This document shows positions 33,383-41,897 of a stretch of 64,000 bases of DNA, piece after piece. Source of the stretch: JBBQXH01 sp963710975 (lineage in GTDB: Bacteria; Actinomycetota; Thermoleophilia; Gaiellales; Gaiellaceae); assembly GCA_963710975.1 (NCBI GenBank), contig CAVQCG010000001.1, forward strand, positions 372,001 to 436,000. The letters run 5' to 3'. The position numbers were made by a program, and so were the translations under genes. The notes beneath the pieces were generated by a model. The model was not told the DNA's origin, made no database searches, and was given only the letters and a program-made list of their open reading frames with translations. Positions within the stretch are counted from its first letter, which is position 1; each line of letters opens with the position of its first letter.

Positions 33383-34447
33383 GTGCTCGAAGTTTGGACC
33401 GCAGCCGGCGCGTTCGAGCGGATCGAGGCGTATCTGAAGGCGCACGGGTTCCTCGCAGGGAACGTTGAGGGGCGCTGCGCCGATCTCTATCTCGGCTACG
33501 GCCTGTCATCCGAGCTGCGAAGGACCGATCAGCCAGGACCGCCCGAGCCGTGCCACCTCCCCCTTGCCGCATGCCGCATTCGCGACGCGGACCAGACCCC
33601 TCCGGACGGACGCGGCGGCGACTTCAGAGTCGGTGCGTGGCGGTCGACGTGGACAGAGGAGCGCTACGGGGCTGCGATCGCGACCGTGAAAGCCGCCATC
33701 GCACAGGGCGACGTCTACCAGGTCAATCTCGTGCAGCACCTCACCGCGCCCTTCGCCGGAGATCCAGAGACGCTTACCCTCCCGCTCACCGAGCTCCAGC
33801 CGCTCCACCCGAGAGCCCTCACCGGATCAGGCTGGACGATCGTCTCGGCGTCACCTGAGCTGTTCCTGAGGCGGAGCGGTGACCAGGTGTGGACGGAGCC
33901 GATCAAGGGAACCCGTCCGCTCGGCTCGACCGAGGAGCTTCGAGCTTCCGAGAAGGACGCGGCGGAGCACGTGATGATCGTCGATCTCGAACGGAACGAT
34001 CTTTCGCGGGTGTGCCAGCCCGGGTCGGTGCACTGGCCCCAGCTCATGGCGGAGCATCCCCTTGCCGGAGTCTCGCACCTCGTATCGACCGTCGCAGGCC
34101 GGCTGCGGCCAGACGTCGGCCTCGCAGAGCTGCTCGGTGCGCTCTTCCCCGGGGGTTCGGTGACCGGCGCCCCGAAGATCTCGGCGATCGACCACATCGC
34201 CGCGATCGAACCGGTCGGCCGCGGCGCGTCGATGGGTGCGCTCGGCGTCGTCTATCCGAACGGCGACCTCGATCTTGCCCTGACGATCCGGACCTTCGCC
34301 GTTGCCGACGGACGTATCCACCTCTGGGTCGGAGGCGGCATCGTCTGGGACTCCGATCCGCGATCCGAGATCGAGGAATCGCTCGTCAAGGCGCGCCCCC
34401 TTCTCGCAGCGATTGGCGCACCCCTGCCCGAGCCGGTGACCGCATGA
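33383..34447 (+). CDS. pabB: aminodeoxychorismate synthase component I
   Basis: 354 residues of the chorismate-binding fold: VYQVNLVQHL, SASPELFLR, the PIKGTRPLG loop, DLERNDLSRVC and GGSVTGAPK. Chorismate plus ammonia gives 4-amino-4-deoxychorismate for folate. The N-terminal subdomain is shorter than in TrpE, and the next gene is a PabC-type lyase, so PabB rather than anthranilate synthase is inferred. GTG 33383 has TAGACT 6 nt upstream. No PabA-type subunit is adjacent. Confidence 0.85.
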   Translation: MLEVWTAAGAFERIEAYLKAHGFLAGNVEGRCADLYLGYGLSSELRRTDQPGPPEPCHLPLAACRIRDADQTPPDGRGGDFRVGAWRSTWTEERYGAAIATVKAAIAQGDVYQVNLVQHLTAPFAGDPETLTLPLTELQPLHPRALTGSGWTIVSASPELFLRRSGDQVWTEPIKGTRPLGSTEELRASEKDAAEHVMIVDLERNDLSRVCQPGSVHWPQLMAEHPLAGVSHLVSTVAGRLRPDVGLAELLGALFPGGSVTGAPKISAIDHIAAIEPVGRGASMGALGVVYPNGDLDLALTIRTFAVADGRIHLWVGGGIVWDSDPRSEIEESLVKARPLLAAIGAPLPEPVTA

Positions 34448-35313
34448 CGCTTCTCGCCCTGGCCGTCAGGGATCGAGGGCTCGTCGATCCGAGCGAGCCG
34501 ATCCTCCACGCTGACGACCAGGCGCTCCAGCGCGGCCGGGCTGCGTTCGAAACGCTCCGTGTCTACGCGGGGCGGCCGTTCGCGCTCGACGAGCATCTCG
34601 ACCGGCTCGCGGGATCTGCGGAGCGAATCGGGCTCCCGCCCGTCGGCCGCGACGAGCTCCACGAACTCGCGCGGGCAGCACTCGACGCTTCCGGCGAGCC
34701 AGAGTGTGTCCTGCGCTTCTACTGGACGGGCGGCCGGGAAGGCGATGAGCGGGCGAGCGCGCTTGCGATGATCAGCCCCCTGCCCTCGGGGTACGACGAG
34801 CTGCGTGCCCGCGGCTCGAGCCTGATCTCGCTCCAACTCGGAATCGACGCGGCCCTGCGCGCAGCCTCTCCCTGGCTGCTCGGCGGTGTGAAGTCGACGA
34901 GCTATGCGGTGAACATGGCCGCGGAAGCGGAGGCGAAGCGCCGCGGGGCAGACGACGCCGTGTTTCTCTCGTCGGACGGGACAGTGCTCGAGGGCCCCGT
35001 CACGAACGTCTGGTGGCGCGAGGGATCGACGCTTCTGACGCCGTCACTCGATCTCGGCATCCTCGCCGGAGTGACCCGCTCACAGGTACTGCGATCCGCA
35101 GGAGAGCTCGGCTACGAGATCGAGGAGGGATGGTTTCCGCTCGGTCGGCTTGCTACCGCCGAGGAGGCGTTCACGTCGTCCTCAGTACGCGAGATCATGC
35201 CGGTCGTCGAACTCGACGGGCGCCAGCTAGGCGACGGTCGGCCTGGCAGTGCCGCGCTCGAGCTCCAGGCCGCGCTGCGCAGCGCGGCATACGGGAACGC
35301 CGAGGCTCGTTAG
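34444..35313 (+). CDS. pabC: class IV aminotransferase / aminodeoxychorismate lyase
   Basis: 289 residues of the fold-type IV PLP family (BCAT/DAAT/PabC). The PLP lysine is in GGVKSTSYAVNM, with the late EGPVTNVWW and the TSSVREIMPV loop. The 4-bp ATGA overlap with pabB argues for the lyase step that releases p-aminobenzoate, though D-amino acid or branched-chain aminotransferase activity cannot be excluded. Confidence 0.82.
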   Translation: MTLLALAVRDRGLVDPSEPILHADDQALQRGRAAFETLRVYAGRPFALDEHLDRLAGSAERIGLPPVGRDELHELARAALDASGEPECVLRFYWTGGREGDERASALAMISPLPSGYDELRARGSSLISLQLGIDAALRAASPWLLGGVKSTSYAVNMAAEAEAKRRGADDAVFLSSDGTVLEGPVTNVWWREGSTLLTPSLDLGILAGVTRSQVLRSAGELGYEIEEGWFPLGRLATAEEAFTSSSVREIMPVVELDGRQLGDGRPGSAALELQAALRSAAYGNAEAR

Positions 35314-35327
35314 TACACTCAAGAACG

Positions 35328-36050
35328 ATGCAGATCCTCGCACTCATCCACGAGGAGGGGCCGTGCAGCGGCGTCTTCGTCGACAGCGCCACCGAGCGTG
35401 GCGACACGGTCGAAGAGTGGAGCATCGCCTCGGGAATCCCCCCCTCCCTCCCGCTCGACGAGTACGACGCGGTCTTCGCATTCGGCGGCGTGGCGAACAC
35501 GCACGAAGAGGAGTCCCACCCCTGGCTTCGCGACGAGAACCTCCTGCTGCAGCGGTTCCTCGACCGCGGAGTACCGCTGCTCGGGATCTGCCTCGGCGGC
35601 CAGCTGATCGCGAAGGCAGCGCGGGCTCCTGTCACGCTGGCGCCCGAGCCCGAGATCGGCTGGTGCGACATCGAGCTCCTCCCTCAATCGACGGACGACC
35701 CGGTGTTGAACAGCCTCCCGCGGACGATGAAGGCCCTCCAATGGCACTACTACCGCTTCGACCTGCCCGCTGGAGCCGTCCCGCTGGCTCGGAGTCCGGT
35801 CTGTCTGCAGGCATTCCGGCTCGGCGAGCGTGCGTGGGGCCTGCAGTTCCACTGTGAGGTTACCGGCGAGGTGCTCAACTACTGGATCGATGCCGTGGTC
35901 GGGAGAGGGGACCCGAGTGACGACGTGCTCGAGGAGATGCGTTGCGGAATCGACCGCCACATCGATGACTGGAACGACGTCGGTCGCACGATCTCGGCGC
36001 GTTTCCTGCAGGTTGCCGAGCGCGCTCGACCGCGCGTCACTCCCGTCTAG
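35328..36050 (+). CDS. type 1 glutamine amidotransferase-like protein
   Basis: 240 residues from ATG 35328 (TACACT 8 nt upstream, immediately after the pabC stop). A class I GATase with the nucleophile in GICLGGQL and the His-x-Glu in FHCEV. It resembles the stand-alone GMP-synthase-like amidotransferases (YfeJ group), not PabA. It may supply ammonia to or deglutamylate an unknown substrate. The C-terminal ~50 residues are helical and charged. Confidence 0.8.
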   Translation: MQILALIHEEGPCSGVFVDSATERGDTVEEWSIASGIPPSLPLDEYDAVFAFGGVANTHEEESHPWLRDENLLLQRFLDRGVPLLGICLGGQLIAKAARAPVTLAPEPEIGWCDIELLPQSTDDPVLNSLPRTMKALQWHYYRFDLPAGAVPLARSPVCLQAFRLGERAWGLQFHCEVTGEVLNYWIDAVVGRGDPSDDVLEEMRCGIDRHIDDWNDVGRTISARFLQVAERARPRVTPV

Positions 36051-36059
36051 CGACAGCCT

Positions 36060-36641
36060 CTAGAGCGCCGCCACGACCTCCCGCTCGGCCGCAATCGCGG
36101 GCCGATCGAGCAGGCGGTCGCGCCACCCGCAGAGCGACTCGAAGCCGGAGACGTCGAGACCGAGGCGCGTCTCAGCCCGAAGCACCCACGGGATGTAGGC
36201 GATGTCAGCGAGCCCGTACTCGGCGCCGCCCAGGAACGGAAACAGCTCGAGCCGTGCGTCGAGCGCACCAAGCGCCGACTCCACCCGGTCGACACTCCCG
36301 GCCTCGCGCTTGAAGTAGAGATCGTAGTACGGGTCGCCGAACCGATCGAACCGCTCGATCAGAAGCCTCGCCGAGGCGCGGTCGGCCGGGTCAGCCGGCA
36401 GCAGAGCCGGCTCCGGGTAGCGCTCCTCGAGGTACTCCATGATCACCACCGACTCGGGCAGGACGAAGCCGGCTTCGTCGATCACCGGCACGCGTCCACC
36501 CGGAGGGTTGAGCTCGACCATCCAGGCTGGGCGGTGGTCGAGGTCGACCTCGACGGTCTCGTAGCCAAGCCCCTTCTCCGCCAGCGCGATGCGAGCGCGG
36601 GCGCAGTAGGGACAACGGGCGGCGTCATAGAGCGTCAGCAC
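36060..36641 (-). CDS. glutathione S-transferase-like protein
   Basis: 193 residues from GTG 36641 (AGGAG 6-7 nt upstream). The N-terminal thioredoxin fold has C-P-Y-C at residues ~9-12, a glutaredoxin or omega-type active site, and RVPVIDEAGFVLPES (the cis-Pro and ESxx glutathione-binding segment). The C-terminal part is all-helical. Actinobacteria generally lack glutathione, so the thiol partner may differ (inference). Confidence 0.8.
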   Translation of the reverse strand: MLTLYDAARCPYCARARIALAEKGLGYETVEVDLDHRPAWMVELNPPGGRVPVIDEAGFVLPESVVIMEYLEERYPEPALLPADPADRASARLLIERFDRFGDPYYDLYFKREAGSVDRVESALGALDARLELFPFLGGAEYGLADIAYIPWVLRAETRLGLDVSGFESLCGWRDRLLDRPAIAAEREVVAAL

Positions 36642-36708
36642 ATCGTCTCCTCGTCTTCTCGGTCGGTGTCGTTCGATGGTAGCGTTGAGACGCGTAGGAT
36701 CCCCGCCC

Positions 36709-38142
36709 ATGCCGTTTCGTTTCTCCCACGGCCGTCCACCCGCAGTCGCGCTCAACGGGATGGTCGCGACGAGCCAGCCGCTGGCCACGCGCGCCGGGCT
36801 GCGGATCCTGGAGCGCGGAGGGAACGCCGCCGATGCTGCGCTCGCCGCGGCGGCAGTCCTCTGCGTCACCGAGCCGATGTCGACCGGAATCGGAGGCGAT
36901 TGCTTCGCCCTCGTCTGGTCGGACGGCCGGACGTACGCGCTCGACGCTGCCGGGCCCGCGCCGGCTACCCCAGACGCCGTCGAGCCGGTCGAGGAGCGCG
37001 GGCCCCGTTCGATCACGGTCCCGGGCGCCGTCCGCGGCTGGGCGGCGCTGGCAGAGCGTTTTGGCCGGCTCGGTCTCGACGAATGCCTGGCCGACGCGAT
37101 CGAGCTCGCCGAGCGGGGTTATGCCGTCGCACCGATCACGGCAATGGTCTGGGCCGCCGTCGAGGCGCCACCGGAGCTCGGCCCCGTACCCCGCGTCGGT
37201 AACCGCGTCAGGCTTCCCGAGCTCGGGGCCACCCTGCGCGCGATTGCGAGCGAGGGTCCGGATGCCTTCTATTCCGGCCGGATCGGCAGCGCGATTGCCG
37301 CGGCGAGCTGGCTGACGGAAGACGACCTGGGCAGATTCGAGCCGCGCTGGGTCGATCCGCTGCGCGGAACCTATCGCGACCTCGAGGTGTACGAGCTGCC
37401 GCCGCCGACGCAGGGCGTTTGCGCCCTCGAGGCGCTCGGACTCCTCGAGGGGCTCGACCCGACCCTCCCGAACAAGGTCATGTCGGTCCAGCTGGCGCTC
37501 GAGGACGCACTGGCGCACGTTCGTGACGGCGCCGACGTGCGTTGGCTCCTCGACCCGGCGTATCTCGCCGAACGGCGGAGCGCTTCTGCGTCGCCCGTGT
37601 CGGAGCCGCCAGGCGGGACGGTCTACCTGACCGTCGTCGACGGGGACCGGATGGCGGTCTCGTTCATCCAGAGCCTCTACATGGCCTTCGGCTCGGGTGT
37701 CGTCGCCGAGGGGACCGGCGTCGCGCTGCAGAACCGCGGCGCGTGCTTCTCCGTCAACGGCCGCGTCGAGCCAGGCAGGCGCCCGTACCACACGATCATC
37801 CCCGGAATGCTCGGACGCAGCGGTGCGCTCCTCGGACCGTTTGGCGTGATGGGAGGGTTCATCCAGGCGCAGGCCCACGCGCAGCTCGTGTCCGCCCTGG
37901 TCGACGACGGGCTCGACCCGCAAGCCGCGCTCGACCAGCCGCGGTTCTGCGTCGACGGCGACGTCGTTCGCCTCGAAGAAGGGCTGTGGCCGCGCGCCGG
38001 CGAGCTGGAGCGGCTCGGAGTCGCCACGGTCTGCGATGACGATCTGGCGCGGTTCGGGGGCGGTCAGGCGATCCTGATCGAAGGCGACGCCCTGGTGGGC
38101 GGCTCCGACCCGCGGAAGGACGGATACGCAGCCGGCTACTGA
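36709..38142 (+). CDS. gamma-glutamyltransferase family protein
   Basis: 477 residues from ATG 36709 (TAGGAT 8 nt upstream). An Ntn hydrolase that self-cleaves. The catalytic Thr is T304 in PPGGTVYLTVVD, with upstream TEPMSTGIGGDCF and downstream GAC-SVNG and ALDQPRFC. No signal peptide, so it is probably cytoplasmic. Substrate unknown: glutathione hydrolase, cephalosporin acylase-like or another gamma-glutamyl compound. Confidence 0.85.
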   Translation: MPFRFSHGRPPAVALNGMVATSQPLATRAGLRILERGGNAADAALAAAAVLCVTEPMSTGIGGDCFALVWSDGRTYALDAAGPAPATPDAVEPVEERGPRSITVPGAVRGWAALAERFGRLGLDECLADAIELAERGYAVAPITAMVWAAVEAPPELGPVPRVGNRVRLPELGATLRAIASEGPDAFYSGRIGSAIAAASWLTEDDLGRFEPRWVDPLRGTYRDLEVYELPPPTQGVCALEALGLLEGLDPTLPNKVMSVQLALEDALAHVRDGADVRWLLDPAYLAERRSASASPVSEPPGGTVYLTVVDGDRMAVSFIQSLYMAFGSGVVAEGTGVALQNRGACFSVNGRVEPGRRPYHTIIPGMLGRSGALLGPFGVMGGFIQAQAHAQLVSALVDDGLDPQAALDQPRFCVDGDVVRLEEGLWPRAGELERLGVATVCDDDLARFGGGQAILIEGDALVGGSDPRKDGYAAGY

Positions 38143-38146
38143 AGCG

Positions 38147-39163
38147 CTAGCGCCCGATCAGCTGTGCCCCCGGCTCCTCGCACGCGCGGCCGAAGCCGTA
38201 GGTCGCGCCCTCCACCCCGAGCAGCGACGCGATCGATTCGAGGAGATCACGCGGAGGCGGTAACTCGGTCGGCACCGCCGCAGTCTTCGCGATGTCGCGC
38301 ACGCGACTCGGGTCTGCGCCGGTCAGCCGCGCGACGACCGTAGGGTTGGCGGCGAGCCCCACGACATCGCCCGGAGGCAGGGGACCGTGGAACTCGGGAA
38401 CGGAGGCGTACTCGTCCACGACCCGCCCCGACTCGAGGAGGATGTAGCGGACGACCGTCTCCTCCTCGAGCCCGATCACGAGGATCACGGCACCCGTCCG
38501 ATTCGAGATGTCGACGGCAAGTCGGCGAAGCATCTCCGGATCGCGGTCACAGGACTCGTCGTAGACCGCAGTCCAGCCGTTCCGCGACGGCATCACGACG
38601 CTGCCCTCAGAGCGCCCAGGCAGCCGGGGCACGTAGATCTCGACGGCGCGCACCACGGCCTGGACATCGTCGGTCTGCACGTGGATAGACCCGAACGACG
38701 GCCTCTCGCGATGAAGCGAGAGACGCTCGTCGAGCGTAGCGACCGGGCTGTAGAGAAAGAGTGACTCCTCGACGAACCCGAGGCGATCGTAGATCAGCCG
38801 GGCACTGGTGTTGCTCGTCGTGACGTGAAGCGCAACCACCTCGGCGCCAAGCTCGCGTACGCGCTCGGTCACCTCGCGCATCAACGCCTTCGCGACGCCG
38901 CTTCGGCGGGCCTCCGGCCGCACGTACAGGTCGCTGAGGTAGCCGATTCGCGGTGACTCGAGCTTCGCGAGCGCGTAACCCGCGACCGTTCCGTCGGTCT
39001 CGGCAAGGAGGGCAATGCCGTCGCGCATGTACTCGAGCATCTGATCCCACACCTCGTCCCAGCCCTCCTGCTCGTGCGGAGGCGAAGGAACCTCGACCTC
39101 GAAGGCTTCCCAGAGCTCCCGTAGCGTCGTGGCGTCGGACTCCGTCGCGGGGCGAACCGTCAT
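38147..39163 (-). CDS. GNAT acetyltransferase with unknown C-terminal domain
   Basis: 338 residues from ATG 39163. Residues ~1-150 are a GNAT domain with GYLSDLYVRPEARRSGVAKALM, the R/Q-x-x-G-x-A acetyl-CoA loop. Residues ~165-338 form a second alpha/beta domain (repeated short strands such as VVMPSRNGWTAVYDE and GAVILVIGLEEETVVRY) that is not recognised. A very long open frame runs upstream to 41035, but only as a mirror of other genes. The C-terminal domain may bind the acceptor substrate. Confidence 0.75.
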   Translation of the reverse strand: MTVRPATESDATTLRELWEAFEVEVPSPPHEQEGWDEVWDQMLEYMRDGIALLAETDGTVAGYALAKLESPRIGYLSDLYVRPEARRSGVAKALMREVTERVRELGAEVVALHVTTSNTSARLIYDRLGFVEESLFLYSPVATLDERLSLHRERPSFGSIHVQTDDVQAVVRAVEIYVPRLPGRSEGSVVMPSRNGWTAVYDESCDRDPEMLRRLAVDISNRTGAVILVIGLEEETVVRYILLESGRVVDEYASVPEFHGPLPPGDVVGLAANPTVVARLTGADPSRVRDIAKTAAVPTELPPPRDLLESIASLLGVEGATYGFGRACEEPGAQLIGR

Positions 39164-39213
39164 CGGTCGAGAACCGTACCCGGAGACCTCGAGGCACGCG
39201 GAGGGAACCGACG

Positions 39214-39852
39214 TCAGCGGCGCTCGTGCAATCGGTCGGCGATCTGGAAGAAGTCGTCGAAATGCTCGAAGGGATGGCCGCGCTCGGTCAGGTAGGCCGC
39301 GAGCCCCTTCCGCGCGAACACGAGATCGGAGGCCTCGGCACCGCAGCGATCCGAGATCCCGTCGCCGATGTAGATCGACGAGCCGCCATCCTTCTCGGCC
39401 AGAACTGCCGCCCGCTTGCACGGCTGCCCGCAGATCGGACAGACGGACTCGTCCCGGAACCGCACCTGCCAGCCGGCCGGATCGGGGGTGACCGAGTTCG
39501 ACAGGAGCTCGAGCTCGGTGAGCCCCTCGCGCTCGAGAACCGGCTCGATCAGCTCGCGGAAGCCGCTCGAGAGGACCACGAGACGCCAGTCCCGTTCGTC
39601 GGCAAGGCGGACGAGCTCGGCGAAACCCGGACGGACCGACGCGTTCGCGAGGATCCAGGCCACGACCTCCGCAAGCGTGGCCGTGACGGGCTCGAACTCC
39701 CGGCGCAGGACGTCGTGAAGCGTCAAGCGCTCCTCGTCCAGTCCCTGATCGACCTCCGCATAGACCTCCGGGTCGCCAAACGTCTCGGCAATCCGGTCGA
39801 GGAGGTCTTGGTCTGTGATCGTCCCGTCGAAGTCGACGAAGATCGTGGTCAT
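39214..39852 (-). CDS. HAD-superfamily phosphatase, MtnX-like
   Basis: 212 residues. HAD motif I is DFDGT near residue 7, motif II LSSGF, and motif III/IV IGDGISDRCGA. Size and the FVDFDGTITDQD opening match the MtnX / phosphoserine-phosphatase-like subfamily IB. A CxxC pair (CPICGQPC) in the cap is unusual and may bind a metal. It is 9 bp downstream of the EamA transporter. Substrate unknown. Confidence 0.82.
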   Translation of the reverse strand: MTTIFVDFDGTITDQDLLDRIAETFGDPEVYAEVDQGLDEERLTLHDVLRREFEPVTATLAEVVAWILANASVRPGFAELVRLADERDWRLVVLSSGFRELIEPVLEREGLTELELLSNSVTPDPAGWQVRFRDESVCPICGQPCKRAAVLAEKDGGSSIYIGDGISDRCGAEASDLVFARKGLAAYLTERGHPFEHFDDFFQIADRLHERR

Positions 39853-39861
39853 CGCCCCAGG

Positions 39862-40758
39862 CTAGTCCACGTTGGGCGCCGGCGGGCGGACCTGGCGGGC
39901 TATCACGATCCCGGTGGCGATGACGACGCCGCCGACGATCTGGAGCCAGCCCATCGTCTCGCCGAGGACGAGCACCGCGATCAGTGCACCGAGGAACGGC
40001 TGCAGGTTTGCATACAGCGACGACCTGGCCGCTCCGACCCGGTCGATCGCCGTGAACCAGAGGACGTTCGTGAGGACGAACGCCAGCAGCATGCTGTAGA
40101 CGAGGGCGAGCCAGGCGAGAGTCGTGATGCTTCCCCAGTCCTGCCGGGCAAGCTGGCCCGCGGCGGTGATCGCAAGCGGAACGATCGCGGCGAACCCGAC
40201 GAGTGCACTCAGGCGGTACGGAGAGTACCGCTGCATGAGAGGGCCAATTGCGACCGAGTACGCAGCCCAGGTCACTGCGGCGGCGAGGCCGAGGAGGATC
40301 CCACCGATGTCTCCGGACAGTCCCCCGCCCGATCCGGCAGCCACGAACCCCACGCCGAGGAACGAGACGACCACGGCGAGCCAGTGCCGGAAGTGCAACC
40401 GCTCGGTCCCGGCGAGCCACGCGATCAACGCAACGAAGATCGGAAGCGTGCCGAACACGAGCGCAACCGTCGAAGCGCTGGCGAGCTGCACCGCGTACAC
40501 GAAGCTCATCTGGTTCAGGTAGATCCCGACACCCGCCGCTCCGAGAACGAGGAGCACGTCTCGCCTCCGGACGCGAAGGCTGCGCTCGCGCGCGTATGTG
40601 TATCCGCCGAAGATGGCCGAGCCGCCCCCGAACCGGATGGTCGCGTAGACGAGCGGCAGAAAGCCGTTCCCGAGGCCGTACTTGACGGCCGTGAAGTTGA
40701 AGCTCCAGAAGAGCACGGTCAGGAGCAGCAGGACGTCGGCGGGGATCCGGTGGCGCAC
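39862..40758 (-). CDS. EamA/DMT-family transporter
   Basis: 298 residues from GTG 40758 (TACCAT 8 nt upstream) with ten hydrophobic segments in two five-helix EamA repeats, a typical RhaT/YdcZ-type metabolite exporter. The second repeat ends with QPFLGALIAVLVLGE, the EamA signature. Substrate unknown; an amino acid, nucleotide or drug is possible. Confidence 0.88.
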   Translation of the reverse strand: MRHRIPADVLLLLTVLFWSFNFTAVKYGLGNGFLPLVYATIRFGGGSAIFGGYTYARERSLRVRRRDVLLVLGAAGVGIYLNQMSFVYAVQLASASTVALVFGTLPIFVALIAWLAGTERLHFRHWLAVVVSFLGVGFVAAGSGGGLSGDIGGILLGLAAAVTWAAYSVAIGPLMQRYSPYRLSALVGFAAIVPLAITAAGQLARQDWGSITTLAWLALVYSMLLAFVLTNVLWFTAIDRVGAARSSLYANLQPFLGALIAVLVLGETMGWLQIVGGVVIATGIVIARQVRPPAPNVD

Positions 40759-40766
40759 AGGGCGCG

Positions 40767-40776
40767 ATGGTAAGGT
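40767..40776. promoter_or_regulatory. bidirectional promoter, overlapping -10 boxes
   Basis: TACCAT (minus, 40772-40767, 8 nt before the EamA GTG) and TAAGGT (plus, 40771-40776, 7 nt before GTG 40784) share the TA at 40771-40772. This matches the arrangement at 24066-24075. Confidence 0.5.
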
Positions 40777-40783
40777 CTTGCCC

Positions 40784-41071
40784 GTGAGCGAGGAGCGTGA
40801 GCCGACCGCCGAGGATGTCGAGGCGCTCGTCTGCGCGGCCACTCCGCATTTCGCCTTCCAGATTCGGGCACGCGTGCGCGACCTGATCAAGGACCTTCCG
40901 GCCGATCATCCGACCCGGCGGTTCGGGGACGAGCAGATCGAGATGCTCGAACGTCTCGGCTACTCGACGACGAAGGCCCTCGAAGGCCCACTCGAGCCAT
41001 CGACGCGCATCGGCTGGGACACGATTCCGAGCCATCGAGCAGCCCGCGCCGCGAGCTCCGACCGCGGCTGA
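40784..41071 (+). CDS. small helical protein, unknown
   Basis: 95 residues from GTG 40784 (TAAGGT box 7 nt upstream). Not recognised. The charged, helix-rich N-terminal half (EDVEALVCAATPHFAFQIRARVRDLI) resembles a small regulatory or nucleic-acid-associated protein; no metal-binding Cys/His cluster is seen. It ends 2 bp before the fabL start, so the two are co-transcribed. Confidence 0.6.
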   Translation: MSEEREPTAEDVEALVCAATPHFAFQIRARVRDLIKDLPADHPTRRFGDEQIEMLERLGYSTTKALEGPLEPSTRIGWDTIPSHRAARAASSDRG

Positions 41072-41073
41072 AC

Positions 41074-41829
41074 TTGCTCGGGTCGGGGAGCCCGTTCGAG
41101 GGCAAGTCCGTTCTGGTCACGGGCGGCTCCCGGGGTATCGGCAGGGAGATCGCGCTTCGATTCGCCGCACTCGGCGCCCGCCGTGTCGCCATCGGCTACC
41201 TGCGAAGTGACCGGGCTGCCGAGGAGACTGCCGCCGAGATCGAGCGGCTCGGTGCCGAGACCCTGCTTCTCCGCGGGAACGTCGGCGACCCGGAGCGACT
41301 CGAGCTGCTGCTCGCCGAGGCTGGGCCGCTCGACGTGGTCGTCGCGAACGCCGCCACAGGTGTGATCCGACCGGTGCTCGAGCTCGAGGAGAAGCACTGG
41401 GACTGGACGGTCAACGCGAACGCACGATCACTCTTCAGCCTCGCTCGCCTCGCCGTGCCGTTGATGCCCTCCGGCGGGTCGATCGTCGCGATCTCGAGCC
41501 TCGGCGCGACACGCGTGCTCGACGACTACGTCTTCGTCGGGGTCTCGAAAGCAGCAATCGAGGCGCTCGTGCGCTACCTCGCGGTCGAGCTGGCCCCGAG
41601 ACTGATCCGCGTCAACGCGGTGTCTGCGGGGCTCGTCGAGACCGGCGCGCTCGAGTACTTCGACAAGCGGGACGAGATGCTGTCCTTCTTCCGGGGACGT
41701 ACCCCGGCAGGAAGACTCGTCGAGCCGAGGGACATCGCCGACGCGGTGTGCTTCCTGGCCTCGGACCAGGCCGAGATGATCCGCGGCCAGACGGTCGTCG
41801 TGGACGGCGGCTACTCCGTCGTTGCCTGA
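41074..41829 (+). CDS. fabL: FabL-type enoyl-[acyl-carrier-protein] reductase
   Basis: 251 residues, apparently from TTG 41074. An SDR with TGGSRGIG at 17-24, but the catalytic pair is Y152-X6-K159 instead of the usual Y-X3-K. Together with ANAATGVIRPVLELEEKHWDW, GVSKAAIEALVRYLAVEL and TPAGRLVE, this closely follows Bacillus FabL, the NADPH-dependent enoyl reductase that reduces trans-2-enoyl-ACP and tolerates triclosan. Actinobacteria usually use InhA/FabI, so this is notable. Y/K and the RGQTVVVDGG tail are seen; the pathway role is inferred. Confidence 0.85.
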   Translation: MLGSGSPFEGKSVLVTGGSRGIGREIALRFAALGARRVAIGYLRSDRAAEETAAEIERLGAETLLLRGNVGDPERLELLLAEAGPLDVVVANAATGVIRPVLELEEKHWDWTVNANARSLFSLARLAVPLMPSGGSIVAISSLGATRVLDDYVFVGVSKAAIEALVRYLAVELAPRLIRVNAVSAGLVETGALEYFDKRDEMLSFFRGRTPAGRLVEPRDIADAVCFLASDQAEMIRGQTVVVDGGYSVVA

Positions 41830-41871
41830 AGAGCCGCTCGGCATGGTGGCGACGCGTCTGTGCATCTCGGG

Positions 41872-41897
41872 TACTATATTTTCATTACGTAATGAAA
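41872..41897 (+). promoter_or_regulatory. MarR-type palindromic operator over start codon
   Basis: TTTCATTACGTAATGAAA (41880-41897) is a perfect 18-bp palindrome overlapping the transporter ATG (41892), just after TACTAT/TATATT (-10 candidates, 41872-41880). It is an AT-rich island in GC-rich DNA. The size, symmetry and a downstream MarR gene indicate that this is its operator. Confidence 0.8.

Noticed and set aside
39164..41035. N-terminal extension of the GNAT gene
   Set aside because: Runs antisense through HAD and EamA genes; no conserved features; ATG 39163 starts the GNAT fold.
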